The notes: generated from the sequence alone by a model not told the origin. A stretch of 64,000 bases of DNA from Kistimonas scapharcae (GCF_039540975.1 NZ_BAABFL010000134.1:10739-74738); one strand, 5' to 3'. Shown: positions 35,371 through 44,591, counted from the stretch's first letter. A program made the numbers and translations.

Positions 35371-36147
35371 TTACTGGAACAGGGACTTCAGTTTGTTCAG
35401 GTTTTCCTTGTCTTTATCAGACAGTTTTTTGGATAACTCTTCTTCCAGTTTTTTCCGCGCAATGTCCTGCAGGCGGTCAGCTACAACTTTCTCAGTTTGT
35501 GCCAACAGGCGGTTCAGAATCTCTTCACTCAGTTCGTCCGGCGTCAAACCCGTGGTTTTATCCCCCAGGTTGGTCATGACGATATTGGGCATCTTGAGGG
35601 TATGGTCGCCCTTGTCTTCAGTCATCAGGTTCAGTTTGGCATTGGTGAAACTGAGGTTTTCCACCATCAGGCGGATATCGGCACCTTCTTCTTTCTTGGC
35701 AGGCTCAGCGGGCTTTTCTTCTTCACCGGCAGGCTTCTTGGCGCTGCGTTCCTTGATATCCTTCAGCAGGGTCTGGATATTCGTGGTCACACCTTTCTGT
35801 TCTGCCGTGATATCCATACCATCAACAAGGATTTCATTGATGACAACCACCGGACCCGACAGGGACTTGGGGCTCACCTGCAGGGCGATCTCGTTCATGC
35901 TGAAAATATAGGGGCTTTCAAACCCTTTCGGGTTAGCGATGGCCAGTTGATGTAACTCACCACGACCATCACGGAGCGTGATCTTGACACTGTTCAGCGT
36001 GACGGGTGTACCCGTGATCTTTGACCCCGTCGTCTCAATCACGTCTTTGACTATACCATCCAGGTTCCGGAGGGTGATCACGACCACCAGAACCATTAGC
36101 GCCACAATCGCAACCAGTGCAATCGAAACCGTCTTCTTGATACTCAT
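35371..36147 (-). CDS. AsmA-like inner-membrane anchored protein
   Basis: 258 residues from the ATG at 36147, chosen for the AAGGGGAA ribosome site and because the N-terminus is then a membrane anchor (SIKKTVSIALVAIVALMVLV). The following GSKITGTPVTLNSVKITLRD and LHQLAIANPKGFESPYIF are the start of an AsmA-type repeating-beta-groove fold seen in phospholipid-transport and outer-membrane biogenesis proteins, here much shorter. Residues 155-180 are charged and low-complexity (KKPAGEEEKPAEPAKKEEG). The C-terminus is a helical tail (ARKKLEEELSKKLSDKDKEN). Likely envelope maintenance; exact role unknown. Confidence 0.75.
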   Translation of the reverse strand: MSIKKTVSIALVAIVALMVLVVVITLRNLDGIVKDVIETTGSKITGTPVTLNSVKITLRDGRGELHQLAIANPKGFESPYIFSMNEIALQVSPKSLSGPVVVINEILVDGMDITAEQKGVTTNIQTLLKDIKERSAKKPAGEEEKPAEPAKKEEGADIRLMVENLSFTNAKLNLMTEDKGDHTLKMPNIVMTNLGDKTTGLTPDELSEEILNRLLAQTEKVVADRLQDIARKKLEEELSKKLSDKDKENLNKLKSLFQ

Positions 36148-36314
36148 GGGCTTTCCCCTTACCCGGCCAGAATGATGTCCGCAAACAATCGACGCAGGTG
36201 AGTCTACTCCGCCATGCTCCGTTGTCCAGCGTAGTGCAACCTGTACAGCCAAAAGAATGGATACCCTGAATCTCAAAAAACAGACTAATCCACCCTGTGT
36301 GCATAACAGAGATC

Positions 36315-38135
36315 TTACTTGGAATGCTTACGTGGCACTTCTGGTGATAAACCTTCAGAGGGTGAATTACTATTATCACTAGGACTAGGTGTCGGTGGAA
36401 TGACTTTTGTAGTTAGCTGAAATCCAAATGTGGCGGGTGAAAAGTCTGCTGGTAATGAACAGCATTCTCTGGTTGGAGATAAATATCTTGATCTATCTGG
36501 CGACCTTGAGGGCGATTCTCCGATAGTAGCATGCCGTTCACGGGGCCGTCTGCCAGCTTTAGCCGTTCCTGTTTGTTTTTCTTCTGCAATGCTGACCGCT
36601 TTTTCTTTCCGCTCTGTTCTCCTTAAACCTTTTACCGTTGTTTTAAATTTTCGCCTGAGTTTAGCGGTAAACCTTTCCTTTTCATGCATGGTTACCTCCA
36701 TCTCCAATATTTGATCACACAACGTTTGAATGGACGGAATGAATATACTCCACAAAGCCTCAAATTTTTTAACATACCCACACAAATCATCAATAGTTTG
36801 CCACTCCTTCTCAGACAACTTCGTCTTTTGCTCTATTCCTCGGGATGTTTCCTCCCGAGAAACGTTCATTTTTCTTACCAGCTCCTGCCCCTGCTTGAGA
36901 ATATCTTCAAGTAATGCTCTCGGAACAGGCTGATAACAGAAATAGTCTTTAGGCTTAGGGTTGACATCAACTCCCAGCCTTATTGCAGGCATCACCTTAC
37001 TCTCTTCCAGCCTGCATTCAGTATCCTGTTGTGATCTGCCCGCCGCAACAAACGCATTCGCTTCTTCCATTGAATTAAAGGAATGGTATTCCGGCTCCAT
37101 AAGAGATAACGGTGAAGCTTCCTCTATAACCCAACCATTTGCTGAAGATGGCCGCCGGTCTTTCAATACTTGCTCTCCCTCTTTCCGTAAGATATTCACC
37201 TCTCCTAGATTTCTCACAGGCGGTACTGGTTTTTCATCAGGCAAATGAACAGAGTGATGTTCTTGTTTATAGAAAACAAGTGCTTGCCGGGGACTACTCG
37301 ATAATGTTTGCTGCAAACAGTCACAATTTCTTCCCATTTTGGCCCTGCACTCGTCTAGCTTTGCAAATCTTTCTTCTACAGACATATCTGATTTTTTATT
37401 ATTTATATCCATATGGTCTGGTAGTTTCTCTTGTCTGTAAAATCTAAAAATAGCGGGTAAGCTCTCGCGAAACTTATCCATATAGAAAATAAGTGACTTA
37501 CATTTACTTCTACAGAGTTCGACCATATTATCTGCAGATACAGTAACCACATAGCGCTCTTCTTCGTCTTTAAAAACTGTCCTTACTGACCATTCTCGAT
37601 CAATCCTTTTATTATCAGAAAACGCGGACATACAACGTTTTAAATCACCACGAAGAAGATGAAAGCTCTGCATTAATCTACCAATATTATCATAAATAGT
37701 GTCACAAACTCGTTTTGGAAGAAACATATTATCCGTCTCTTTCATCTTTTTTACCTTCTCAGCAAGGAGCTCTAAATAATCTAAATCCATAGTGGCTTGC
37801 TGAGCAAAACGAAACAACTGATAGGTACTAAAATCATTATCCTCCATTCTTTTACAAAGAAAGGAAGACAAATAAAAGTATTCATACGGTGCCATATGTT
37901 CAGGAGGATTATTTACCGTTATTCGCAAATCCTGAAAACTAGTAGCACGCGACAGTGGTTTTAATGCTTCACTATCTGGCAGCTCTTCTATTTCATCTAA
38001 ATGAAGCATTGAACACGTCCGGCGTAGAGAAACAGTTTTATCAGTAAATTTTCTAGCAGAAGCATGCCCACGGTATGAATCGGGCACATCAGAAGGCCTT
38101 AAATATTGTCCATAATCTATGCTTTTTGATGCCAT
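36315..38135 (-). CDS. Effector-like coiled protein with basic and Ser/Pro-rich tail
   Basis: 606 residues, AT-rich, no recognised family. It is mostly helical, with charged segments that could form coiled coils (about 125-145 and 420-480). Around 505-530 is a strongly basic region (KLRRKFKTTVKGLRRTERKE) that could be a nuclear or nucleolar signal, and the C-terminal ~80 residues are Ser/Pro/Arg-rich (SPSRSPDRSRYLSPTREC, PTPSPSDNSNSPS), typical of disordered phospho-regulated eukaryotic sequence and unusual in bacteria. No signal peptide. It may act inside a host cell (inference). It stands alone. Confidence 0.55.
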   Translation of the reverse strand: MASKSIDYGQYLRPSDVPDSYRGHASARKFTDKTVSLRRTCSMLHLDEIEELPDSEALKPLSRATSFQDLRITVNNPPEHMAPYEYFYLSSFLCKRMEDNDFSTYQLFRFAQQATMDLDYLELLAEKVKKMKETDNMFLPKRVCDTIYDNIGRLMQSFHLLRGDLKRCMSAFSDNKRIDREWSVRTVFKDEEERYVVTVSADNMVELCRSKCKSLIFYMDKFRESLPAIFRFYRQEKLPDHMDINNKKSDMSVEERFAKLDECRAKMGRNCDCLQQTLSSSPRQALVFYKQEHHSVHLPDEKPVPPVRNLGEVNILRKEGEQVLKDRRPSSANGWVIEEASPLSLMEPEYHSFNSMEEANAFVAAGRSQQDTECRLEESKVMPAIRLGVDVNPKPKDYFCYQPVPRALLEDILKQGQELVRKMNVSREETSRGIEQKTKLSEKEWQTIDDLCGYVKKFEALWSIFIPSIQTLCDQILEMEVTMHEKERFTAKLRRKFKTTVKGLRRTERKEKAVSIAEEKQTGTAKAGRRPRERHATIGESPSRSPDRSRYLSPTRECCSLPADFSPATFGFQLTTKVIPPTPSPSDNSNSPSEGLSPEVPRKHSK

Positions 38136-38290
38136 AATTCAGCCATTTAATTAACAATACCTGATTAAAAGATCTATTATCGGATATCTTGATATAATTC
38201 ATATAACATTTTCACTCAGGTATATTAACACTCGATCTCATCATTGTGCCTGCATACAAGCCTCTGGAAGCATGCGAACTCACCGAAACT

Positions 38291-38322
38291 AAAAAAGGCG
38301 TACATAAAAGTACGCCTTTTTT
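38291..38322. terminator. Bidirectional intrinsic terminator
   Basis: A 13-bp stem AAAAAAGGCGTAC / GTACGCCTTTTTT with a 6-nt loop, giving a U-tract on both strands. It ends the Het-C-like gene on the minus strand, 21 bp after its stop. Confidence 0.85.
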
Positions 38323-38342
38323 AAGAAACACTGGTCAGAACA

Positions 38343-39254
38343 TCAATCCAGGTAACCCGCAGGCGGCTGCTTACGATTCGTCAGCGGCGGATAGACGTAA
38401 TCCGGCTTGCCTTCACAAACCACGTTGACATTGGCATCCATACCGGTACCAAACGTGATTTTTTCAACGCTGCCAACCTTACAGTTGCTTGCTTTCGGCG
38501 GATACACGTTCCACAGTTCAACGTTGGTCATGTTGCGGTAAACGTCTTCAGGCACTGACAGCATGAACGCATTCAATACACGACGACCGTAACGTACCCC
38601 TTTATCGAAAGCGACTTCATAACCCAGTGCATCGTAGTTTTGGAAGTGACGACGGGATACCTTGCCACGGAACGGATAGTCCTTGCTCATGATGTTGTGG
38701 GGATAGTCACTGCCCTCAGGAATACCCGGGATCGGCATGTCCGGATCATAGTGGGTCAGTTTCAGGGTTTTCGGCATATCATTGATGTCGCGGCCTTCAA
38801 AAAAGATTTCATCAATAATCCGCTGCTCTTTCTCGGTCATCTCAATGTAGTTGGAGTGAGAGATGAAGTCTTCAGACGCATGCAGGGCACTGCCCAGGTA
38901 GGTGAATGCGCCGTTCAGATCACCGGCAATGGCCATCTTGGAAGCGGCTGCCAGGTTCTTGCGGAACATGACGATACCGTTGGTGAAGGCTTCCTTGTTG
39001 GTTTCTGTCTGGTAACGGTCAAAATGAACCTCAGGAATGTAGTCCTTGTTACCACCAGTAGTGTTGAAATCACGATCCGGATAAACGACAGAAGCTTTCA
39101 GAAGCTGCATGGCTTCCGGCGCCCACATGCCATACTTGGCAGCTTCTTCAGTGATTTTAGGATGCGAACCAAAGGTCGACATACCATAGGACGCTGTAGC
39201 GGCAACAGCCAGGGCAACACCCGCAGCAATCTTGCTGATATTTTTGATTGTCAT
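38343..39254 (-). CDS. Secreted Het-C / zinc-dependent phospholipase C-like protein
   Basis: 303 residues from the ATG at 39254. Sec signal peptide (KNISKIAAGVALAVAATASYG, cleavage near YGM). The mature protein begins STFGSHPKITEEAAKYGMW and contains YLGSALHASEDFISHSNYIE, the HxxxDFxxHSN motif of Het-C domains and of the related zinc phospholipase C/S1-P1 nuclease superfamily, where these His/Asp residues bind zinc. Some relatives hydrolyse phospholipids, so a secreted or periplasmic phospholipase activity is plausible but unproven. It could liberate phosphoethanolamine from host lipids for the Eut system (inference). An FNR-like palindrome lies about 100 bp upstream. Confidence 0.65.
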   Translation of the reverse strand: MTIKNISKIAAGVALAVAATASYGMSTFGSHPKITEEAAKYGMWAPEAMQLLKASVVYPDRDFNTTGGNKDYIPEVHFDRYQTETNKEAFTNGIVMFRKNLAAASKMAIAGDLNGAFTYLGSALHASEDFISHSNYIEMTEKEQRIIDEIFFEGRDINDMPKTLKLTHYDPDMPIPGIPEGSDYPHNIMSKDYPFRGKVSRRHFQNYDALGYEVAFDKGVRYGRRVLNAFMLSVPEDVYRNMTNVELWNVYPPKASNCKVGSVEKITFGTGMDANVNVVCEGKPDYVYPPLTNRKQPPAGYLD

Positions 39255-39347
39255 AATCAAAAAAAAACCTGAAATACCTAAGAAAATAAAGGGGTTAGGA
39301 ACAAGATTTCCTGTCGGTGGATAGTAGTTTTTATCCCCCCGTGCATA

Positions 39348-39361
39348 GTGATTTACGTCAA
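39348..39361. promoter_or_regulatory. FNR-like palindrome upstream of the Het-C-like gene
   Basis: GTGATTTACGTCAA: one mismatch to TTGA-N6-TCAA, centred about 100 bp before the start codon. Weaker than the sites before the eut units. Confidence 0.25.
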
Positions 39362-39524
39362 CGGGCTCTCGTTAATTTTCAGTGCTGATCGGGGTTTAGA
39401 GAGGCAACTCGAATATAAGTCAATATTTAGCACTAAAATACCAAAAACGCCTTTTCCCATAAAAAAATAAGCAGGCTGAAAAACGATCAGACCTGCTTAT
39501 TTTCTCATCCATCACAGTAACGTT

Positions 39525-40070
39525 TTACCAGGTAATGTAATCTGTCACCAATTCTGCCTTCATGGAGTACATTGCATCCGAGTATTCACTGGTCGTCATG
39601 GTAGACGTCAGTTTGCCGTAGACCCAGTAGGGATACATGGCCGTTTCCTCGTAGGCCATCCCTTTTTCATACTCAATGTAAACGATCTGGTTCGGGCTGG
39701 GCGGCGGTACATGCACACAGGCGCCGGCGGTCGGCACCAGCAGGAACCGGGTCGCCGTCATGTCATCACGCATGTTCAGTGGTACAAGGTAACCGGGAAT
39801 CTTGACCAGCTGGTTGTCGTAATCAGTAATAATCTTACGACCATAGCCTTCCATATAGGTATCAAAGACAGCTTTGGTAATGGCACCGTTGCGGTAATCC
39901 TTGACCACCGTTTTATCGACGGGAGGCCGAAGGTCTTTCCAGACAACCCGTAGCACATCCTCCTGAATGCCTGCCAGAGTCTGCGTACTGGTCAACAATG
40001 CCAGCAGCAACACGGAACAACGGGAAAGCAAACGAACCATAAATGCAGTTTTCATCATGTTGTATCGCAT
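39525..40070 (-). CDS. DUF3299 periplasmic protein
   Basis: 181 residues. N-terminal signal sequence (LLSRCSVLLLALLTSTQTLAG). The DUF3299 domain is recognised by KIPGYLVPLN, RFLLVPTAGACVHVPPPSPN and PYWVYGKL. It starts 10 bp after the ABC permease gene and forms the third gene of an ATPase-permease-DUF3299 operon. In Pseudomonas aeruginosa a similar set (PA4063-PA4066) is induced by zinc starvation through Zur, so a role in metal homeostasis at the envelope is plausible by analogy. I see no clear Zur box upstream here. Confidence 0.8.
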   Translation of the reverse strand: MRYNMMKTAFMVRLLSRCSVLLLALLTSTQTLAGIQEDVLRVVWKDLRPPVDKTVVKDYRNGAITKAVFDTYMEGYGRKIITDYDNQLVKIPGYLVPLNMRDDMTATRFLLVPTAGACVHVPPPSPNQIVYIEYEKGMAYEETAMYPYWVYGKLTSTMTTSEYSDAMYSMKAELVTDYITW

Positions 40071-40079
40071 TGTCAGAAC

Positions 40080-41348
40080 CTACACACGAACCGTCAGACC
40101 ATCCGCCAGCGAGTGCTTGTAAGCACGCCACGCTGGTAACAACCCCAACGTCGCAGATAGCAGGATAATCCCGGCCAGCATCATCACTTCCTTAAACACA
40201 GGCAAACCAATCGGCAGGTAAATGCCCAGCTGAGACTGAACCAGTGGTTGCGCCACCAGCAGACCGCCATAGAGCAAGCCGATACCAAGGGCACACCCTG
40301 CCACGGTATAAATCAGCGTTTCACTGAGCAGTAACAAAAAGGTATGAACAGGCTTCGCGCCAATGGAGCGGAGAATAGCAATTTCACGACGACGCTCGTT
40401 TAATGACGTCAACACCGTGGTCAACATCCCCACCAGCCCTGCCAGCAATACCAACCCCGATACAAACAGCAGCGCTTTCTCCCCCGCCCCAACGATCTGC
40501 CACAGGTTCTGTAACGCCACACCGGGCAGAATGGCCAGCAAGGCTTCATCGCCATACTCATTGATCAGGCGCTGAACCCTGAACGTGGCCATCCTTGATG
40601 TCAGCCCCATATAAAATGCCGTAACGGATGTGGGCTGCAGGGCCATTGCTCGTGCTTCTTCGGCGCTGGTTTCCAGCCCGGGCACCGGTGCCGAGCTGTT
40701 ATGCCAGTCAATATGCATGGCTTCGATGCCTTCAAGGGAGACAAGAATGGTTTTATCAATGGGCGTGCCAGTAGGCGCCAAAATGCCACTAATTCGGAAT
40801 GGCTTGTCCTCGTGATGGTGCATGGCAACAGTATCCACACCGTGCGACAGAACAATGTCCTGACCAACGGTATACCCGAGTTTCCTGGCGACTTCGGCGC
40901 CAATCACCGCATCGAACAGATCCGAGAATGGCTGGCCATCCGCCACAACCAGCGGGGAGTCACCGCGGTATCGGAAATGCTTGAACAGGTCACGGCTGGT
41001 GCCCATCACCCTGCGCCCCCGGTGGGAATCCCCCAGGGAAACCGGAATGGTCCAGGCAACGGCAGGATGATTGCGGATCTCTTCATAACTCTCCCAGCTG
41101 ACATTGCTTGACGCATTGCCGATATGGAAGACCGAACTGAGCAGCAGGTTAATATCACCGGTACGGGCACCGACGATAAGATCTGTGCCGGAAAGGGTAT
41201 TGGTAAAGCTCTGCCGTGCTTCCACCCGGATGCGTTCAACCCCCAGCAGTAACAAAACACTGATGGCGATGGACAGCACGGTCAGTGTCGCAGTCAACCG
41301 GCGGTTCAGGATACTTTTGATGGTCAGGCCGAGAATCGACATCAGCAA
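40080..41348 (-). CDS. FtsX-like ABC transporter permease
   Basis: 422 residues with the MacB/LolC-type topology: one N-terminal membrane helix (LTATLTVLSIAISVLLLLGV), a large periplasmic domain (SFTNTLSGTDLIVGARTGDI onward), then three C-terminal helices (ALLFVSGLVLLAGLVGMLTT, TFLLLLSETLIYTVAGCALG, VMMLAGIILLSATLGLLPAW). Such transporters act as mechanotransmitters on periplasmic substrates rather than pumping across the inner membrane. The start overlaps the stop of the ATPase gene by 7 bp. Functional partner of the DUF3299 protein downstream. Confidence 0.88.
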   Translation of the reverse strand: MLMSILGLTIKSILNRRLTATLTVLSIAISVLLLLGVERIRVEARQSFTNTLSGTDLIVGARTGDINLLLSSVFHIGNASSNVSWESYEEIRNHPAVAWTIPVSLGDSHRGRRVMGTSRDLFKHFRYRGDSPLVVADGQPFSDLFDAVIGAEVARKLGYTVGQDIVLSHGVDTVAMHHHEDKPFRISGILAPTGTPIDKTILVSLEGIEAMHIDWHNSSAPVPGLETSAEEARAMALQPTSVTAFYMGLTSRMATFRVQRLINEYGDEALLAILPGVALQNLWQIVGAGEKALLFVSGLVLLAGLVGMLTTVLTSLNERRREIAILRSIGAKPVHTFLLLLSETLIYTVAGCALGIGLLYGGLLVAQPLVQSQLGIYLPIGLPVFKEVMMLAGIILLSATLGLLPAWRAYKHSLADGLTVRV

Positions 41349-42064
41349 GTCTCCAGTGTGTTGCCCGCAGCACGGTTGATGGCGTTCAGTGAAATGGTTT
41401 GGTCAAACATGCCTTCCAGCGACGAATCGTGGCTGACAAACAGCAACGTGCTACCCGCTGAACGACACTCTTCAAACAGCAATTCGAGGAATGCTTCCCG
41501 GCTGTCGCTGTCCAGGGCTGAGGTTGGTTCGTCGGCAATAATGATCTCGGGCTGACCGAGTAATGCCCGGGCAGCCGCCACCCGCTGCTGCTGGCCGATA
41601 CTCAGCTCGGTAACTGGCCGATGAATAAGATGTTGTCCACTTAATCCCTGGTGATTCAGAAGACGCACGGCTTCCTCTGCCAACGATGCACTGTTCTGCG
41701 TGGCACGCGCTTTTCGCACCGGCGCAAAACTCGCAGGCAAGACCACATTTTCCAGCACGGACAGGTAAGGGATCAGGTTGAACATCTGAAAGATGTAACC
41801 AATATGGTTGGCACGGAAAGTATCTCTCTGGCTGACCGGCAATTGGTTAATCGCCGTTCCCAGAATATTGACCATCCCTTGCTGGGGCTCCAGTACCCCG
41901 CCTATCAGCCCCAATAGCGTGGTTTTACCACTGCCGCTGGGACCTTTCAGAAAGCAGCGGGTGCCCGCCTGAAGTTCAAACGCGGCAATATCGATAACAG
42001 GTTTGTTAGGCTGCCAGCCGAATAGCATGTCTGACAGTTGGATAGTTGATGCTTGATCAAACAT
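41342..42064 (-). CDS. LolD/MacB-type ABC ATPase
   Basis: 240 residues. ABC ATPase motifs: Walker A LKGPSGSGKTTLLGLI, Q-loop region HIGYIFQMFNLIPYLSVLEN, signature ELSIGQQQRVAAARAL, Walker B EIIIADEPTSALD and the His switch LLFVSHD. It is of the LolD/MacB class that pairs with FtsX-like permeases. First gene of a three-gene operon. Upstream (42175-42190) is a 6-bp hairpin TCTCAA/TTGAGA of unknown meaning. Confidence 0.9.
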   Translation of the reverse strand: MFDQASTIQLSDMLFGWQPNKPVIDIAAFELQAGTRCFLKGPSGSGKTTLLGLIGGVLEPQQGMVNILGTAINQLPVSQRDTFRANHIGYIFQMFNLIPYLSVLENVVLPASFAPVRKARATQNSASLAEEAVRLLNHQGLSGQHLIHRPVTELSIGQQQRVAAARALLGQPEIIIADEPTSALDSDSREAFLELLFEECRSAGSTLLFVSHDSSLEGMFDQTISLNAINRAAGNTLETC

Positions 42065-42372
42065 GGTGATGACCAGATTGCTCCTGCAGAGAAGAACGAC
42101 GCGATTACGCGCGTCCTTGCGATGTCACAAATAAGACAGGATCAGAACTGGATCGGCAGAATAAAGCACCAAAGTCTCAATTCGTTGAGATTGGTCATGT
42201 CCTGCGATTGAAAAAATGATTTATGTCGGGCGGGTTAATTTGAATCAATGAATACGAGGCACTGCACCTGACAAACAGGTACCGTCTTTTATTATGGGAA
42301 CGATATAAAACAGGAAGAGGATTCGGTCATGACAGACCCACCAGTTTAACTGACAGGTCTGTCCATGCAGGA
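42065..42372. other. Intergenic region between the ABC operon and pduT
   Basis: 308 bp. It contains the promoter side of the ABC operon and, at 42331-42363, an inverted repeat (GACAGACC / GGTCTGTC) just downstream of the pduT stop that may terminate the pduS-pduT transcript. Nothing else recognised. Confidence 0.5.
42331..42363 (-). terminator. Hairpin downstream of pduT
   Basis: GACAGACC (42331-42338) and GGTCTGTC (42356-42363) with a 17-nt loop, 10 bp after the pduT stop. Long loop and no T-run; moderate candidate. Confidence 0.4.
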
Positions 42373-42921
42373 TTACAGCAACTTGCGGAACAGTTCTTCG
42401 GTGGGAGACGCAATAACAGTCTTGTGAATCAGCATGCCGGATTCATTGGCCGCCATCACACCGGAATCCACAGCCGCGTTCACCGCAGACAGTTCACCGG
42501 TCATGGTCACGAACGACTTACCGCCAATCGCCATGCCCAGCCGCACTTCCATCATCTTCACATCCGCCGCCTTGGCCGCCGCATCCGCAGCGATGACCGC
42601 AGAAGCCACATTAAAGAATTCCAGTACGCCGACGGCGCCGGTGTGCTGGATATCGGTCATGCCGCTCAGGCCGGCAATCAGCTCTTCGTGAATATTCGGG
42701 ATCAGCAGGCGATCAACGATGGTCTGGCGGCCGATCTCTTCACCGGCTTCCACAGAAGCACGTACCGCCGCCACATCACCGGACACGATGACCAGGTACT
42801 TACCCGGGCAGATGGTCTTGGCTTCCTGCAGACGCACGTCAGCCGCCTTGGTCATGGCGTCCGCCGCCTGGATTCCCTTTGCAATGCTGGTGAATTCCAG
42901 CAATCCCAGTGCATTACTCAT
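42373..42921 (-). CDS. pduT: PduT-type tandem-BMC shell protein with Fe-S site
   Basis: 182 residues, two BMC domains in one chain (NALGLLEFTSIAKGIQAADA and AVGVLEFFNVASAVIAADAA), forming a trimeric pseudohexagonal shell tile. The KTICPGKYL motif carries the Cys that in PduT ligates a 4Fe-4S cluster at the trimer pore, so electrons may pass through the shell here. It begins at the base where pduS ends. PduS and PduT are known to work together in propanediol compartments, and here they accompany ethanolamine genes. Confidence 0.93.
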   Translation of the reverse strand: MSNALGLLEFTSIAKGIQAADAMTKAADVRLQEAKTICPGKYLVIVSGDVAAVRASVEAGEEIGRQTIVDRLLIPNIHEELIAGLSGMTDIQHTGAVGVLEFFNVASAVIAADAAAKAADVKMMEVRLGMAIGGKSFVTMTGELSAVNAAVDSGVMAANESGMLIHKTVIASPTEELFRKLL

Positions 42922-44255
42922 TACGCATGACCTCGGGCAATAACAACCTGACTTTCATTCACTGCGACCACCTGGCCGTCGATACTGGCGTGGATCGTGG
43001 AGCCCAGCTTGCCTTCCGGAATGTTACCGATCACCTGGCCTCTGACCACGGCGTCACCCACCTTGACCGCTGCTTCACTCGGCGCACCGATGTGCTGCCA
43101 CAGGGATACGGTGACCTTATCGATGGCCACATCGCGGAACTCCTTCAGCGGCTGATGGTCATAGCTGCCGAGATCCAGACGTGAAATCAGACGGTGCGGC
43201 GGCACCTTGCGCATTTCACGGTTTTCACGGGCAATCACTTCGCTGCCATCGTGCTGGTAACGAATGCCTTTCTCGCGCAGTTTGCCGGCGATATACAGGT
43301 TCACCTGGCGCGGAGAGATACCCATCGGGCAGGCATACATTTCACAGACACCACAGGCGCAGCACAGCAGCGCTTCGCTCAGGGATTCATCGATCTCCTT
43401 CGCGTACTTCACGGCCTGCATCATCTTGTGCGGATGCAGCGGATGGCCGATCAGGTAACGGGGGCACTGGTCGGTGCAGTAACCGCAACTGATGCAGGCA
43501 CGGGCGCGGTTGAGCATCTGGATTTCGGTTTCATCCGCACGCTCGACCAGGTAATGGTCAGCCGGGATAACAATCAAAGCGCCATCGGTCTTGGTGATGT
43601 ACATGTCCGCCAATTCGTGCTCATGCACCATGCCGCCCATCATCGGGCCGCCACGGATAATGCAGAACTTCGGAATGCTGACACCACCAGCCGCCGCCAG
43701 ACACTCTTCAAAAGAGGTGCCCACCGGTACCTTGATCACGCGCGGCTCATTTACATCACCCAGCACAGAAACGTATTTCTCAGTGACGGGGATATCCTGG
43801 GTCGCTTCGAACACGTTGATCATTGTGGCGACGTTGGAAACGACACAGCCCACGTTCAGCGGAATACCGCCGGGGGGTACAGAGCGTCCGGTGACTTCGT
43901 ACACGGTCATCTGCTCGTCACCGGCCGGATAGAAATTCTGCAGTTCGAAAATCTCTACCGGGGCATCCATCCGTGCGATGGTGTCACGCAGTGCGGCAAT
44001 TTCACGGCCGTACTTACCCTTGACCGCGATCACGGCTTTCTCGGCCTTGATCTGGGCACTGGCCAGCAGGATACCGCCAATCAACTCCGCCGGACGCTCG
44101 CGCATCAGGAACTGGTCGGTCTGCAGCAGCGGTTCACATTCCGCTGCATTGATAATCAGGTATTCCGCTTCGGCATTCAGTTTGACGTGGGTAGGGAAAC
44201 CGGCACCGCCGGCACCGACGACACCGGCCTTGCGGACGAGTTCAACTAAGTCCAT
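42921..44255 (-). CDS. pduS: PduS-type cobalamin reductase / RnfC-like electron-transfer flavoprotein
   Basis: 444 residues. RnfC/NuoF-like NADH and FMN domain (GVVGAGGAGFPTHVKLN; GGIPLNVGCVVSNVATMINV), a soluble ligand-binding segment, and two 4Fe-4S motifs: ACISCGYCTDQCPRY and CCACGVCEMYACPMG. The C-terminal barrel-sandwich domain resembles RnfC (VGDAVVRGQVIGNIPEGKLG). PduS reduces cob(III/II)alamin for readenosylation and passes electrons to PduT. Upstream is an FNR/ANR box with a -10 at class-II spacing. First gene of a two-gene unit. Confidence 0.93.
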   Translation of the reverse strand: MDLVELVRKAGVVGAGGAGFPTHVKLNAEAEYLIINAAECEPLLQTDQFLMRERPAELIGGILLASAQIKAEKAVIAVKGKYGREIAALRDTIARMDAPVEIFELQNFYPAGDEQMTVYEVTGRSVPPGGIPLNVGCVVSNVATMINVFEATQDIPVTEKYVSVLGDVNEPRVIKVPVGTSFEECLAAAGGVSIPKFCIIRGGPMMGGMVHEHELADMYITKTDGALIVIPADHYLVERADETEIQMLNRARACISCGYCTDQCPRYLIGHPLHPHKMMQAVKYAKEIDESLSEALLCCACGVCEMYACPMGISPRQVNLYIAGKLREKGIRYQHDGSEVIARENREMRKVPPHRLISRLDLGSYDHQPLKEFRDVAIDKVTVSLWQHIGAPSEAAVKVGDAVVRGQVIGNIPEGKLGSTIHASIDGQVVAVNESQVVIARGHA

Positions 44256-44366
44256 GGCTCTCTCGTGGCTATCCGGTACAGCTGTGGCGGACAGAGAATC
44301 ACCGGGACAGCCATACAGAAAATTTTCGATGGTGGCGCATGGTAACCGCAGTGCCAGACCGTCAGA

Positions 44367-44380
44367 TTGAACCAGGTCAA
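44367..44380. promoter_or_regulatory. FNR/ANR box upstream of pduS
   Basis: TTGAACCAGGTCAA (minus: TTGACCTGGTTCAA), centred at 44373.5. TACCAT on the minus strand (44344-44339) is exactly at the -10 position of a class-II promoter; predicted start 44332, 77 bp before pduS. Confidence 0.6.
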
Positions 44381-44428
44381 AAGAGGTGGGGTTGAGCAGT
44401 CAAAACCTGCCTGAAATATCATCAAACA

Positions 44429-44442
44429 GTGACATACATCAA
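44429..44442. promoter_or_regulatory. FNR-like palindrome upstream of the cytolysin gene
   Basis: GTGACATACATCAA: one mismatch to TTGA-N6-TCAA, about 156 bp before the toxin start. Could serve the toxin or pduS. Confidence 0.3.
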
Positions 44443-44591
44443 TTGGGTTCAGGACGCGTAATCCCCTGCTTTTATTCACGTTTTTTCAGGAACCAAGCAG
44501 CCCATACCGTGAACAAATCCACGGGACAAAGGAAACTTTACCTCGGTTTCGCAATCAGAACGGGTAGTTAACACAGAGAGGTTTAATTTCC

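Larger units (their letters stand above)
44256..44591. other. Divergent intergenic region pduS / cytolysin
   Basis: 336 bp between pduS (minus) and the VCC-like toxin (plus). Holds two FNR-like palindromes (44367-44380 and 44429-44442) and the pduS -10 TACCAT (44344-44339, minus). The toxin has AGAGG about 10 bp before its ATG. Confidence 0.6.

Noticed and set aside
42175..42190. Small TCTCAA/TTGAGA palindrome upstream of the ABC operon, considered as a Zur box
   Set aside because: Too short and unlike the Zur consensus. Kept only as an unexplained hairpin.
43194..44249. Plus-strand open frame (351 codons)
   Set aside because: Antisense to pduS, which carries intact Fe-S and flavin motifs.
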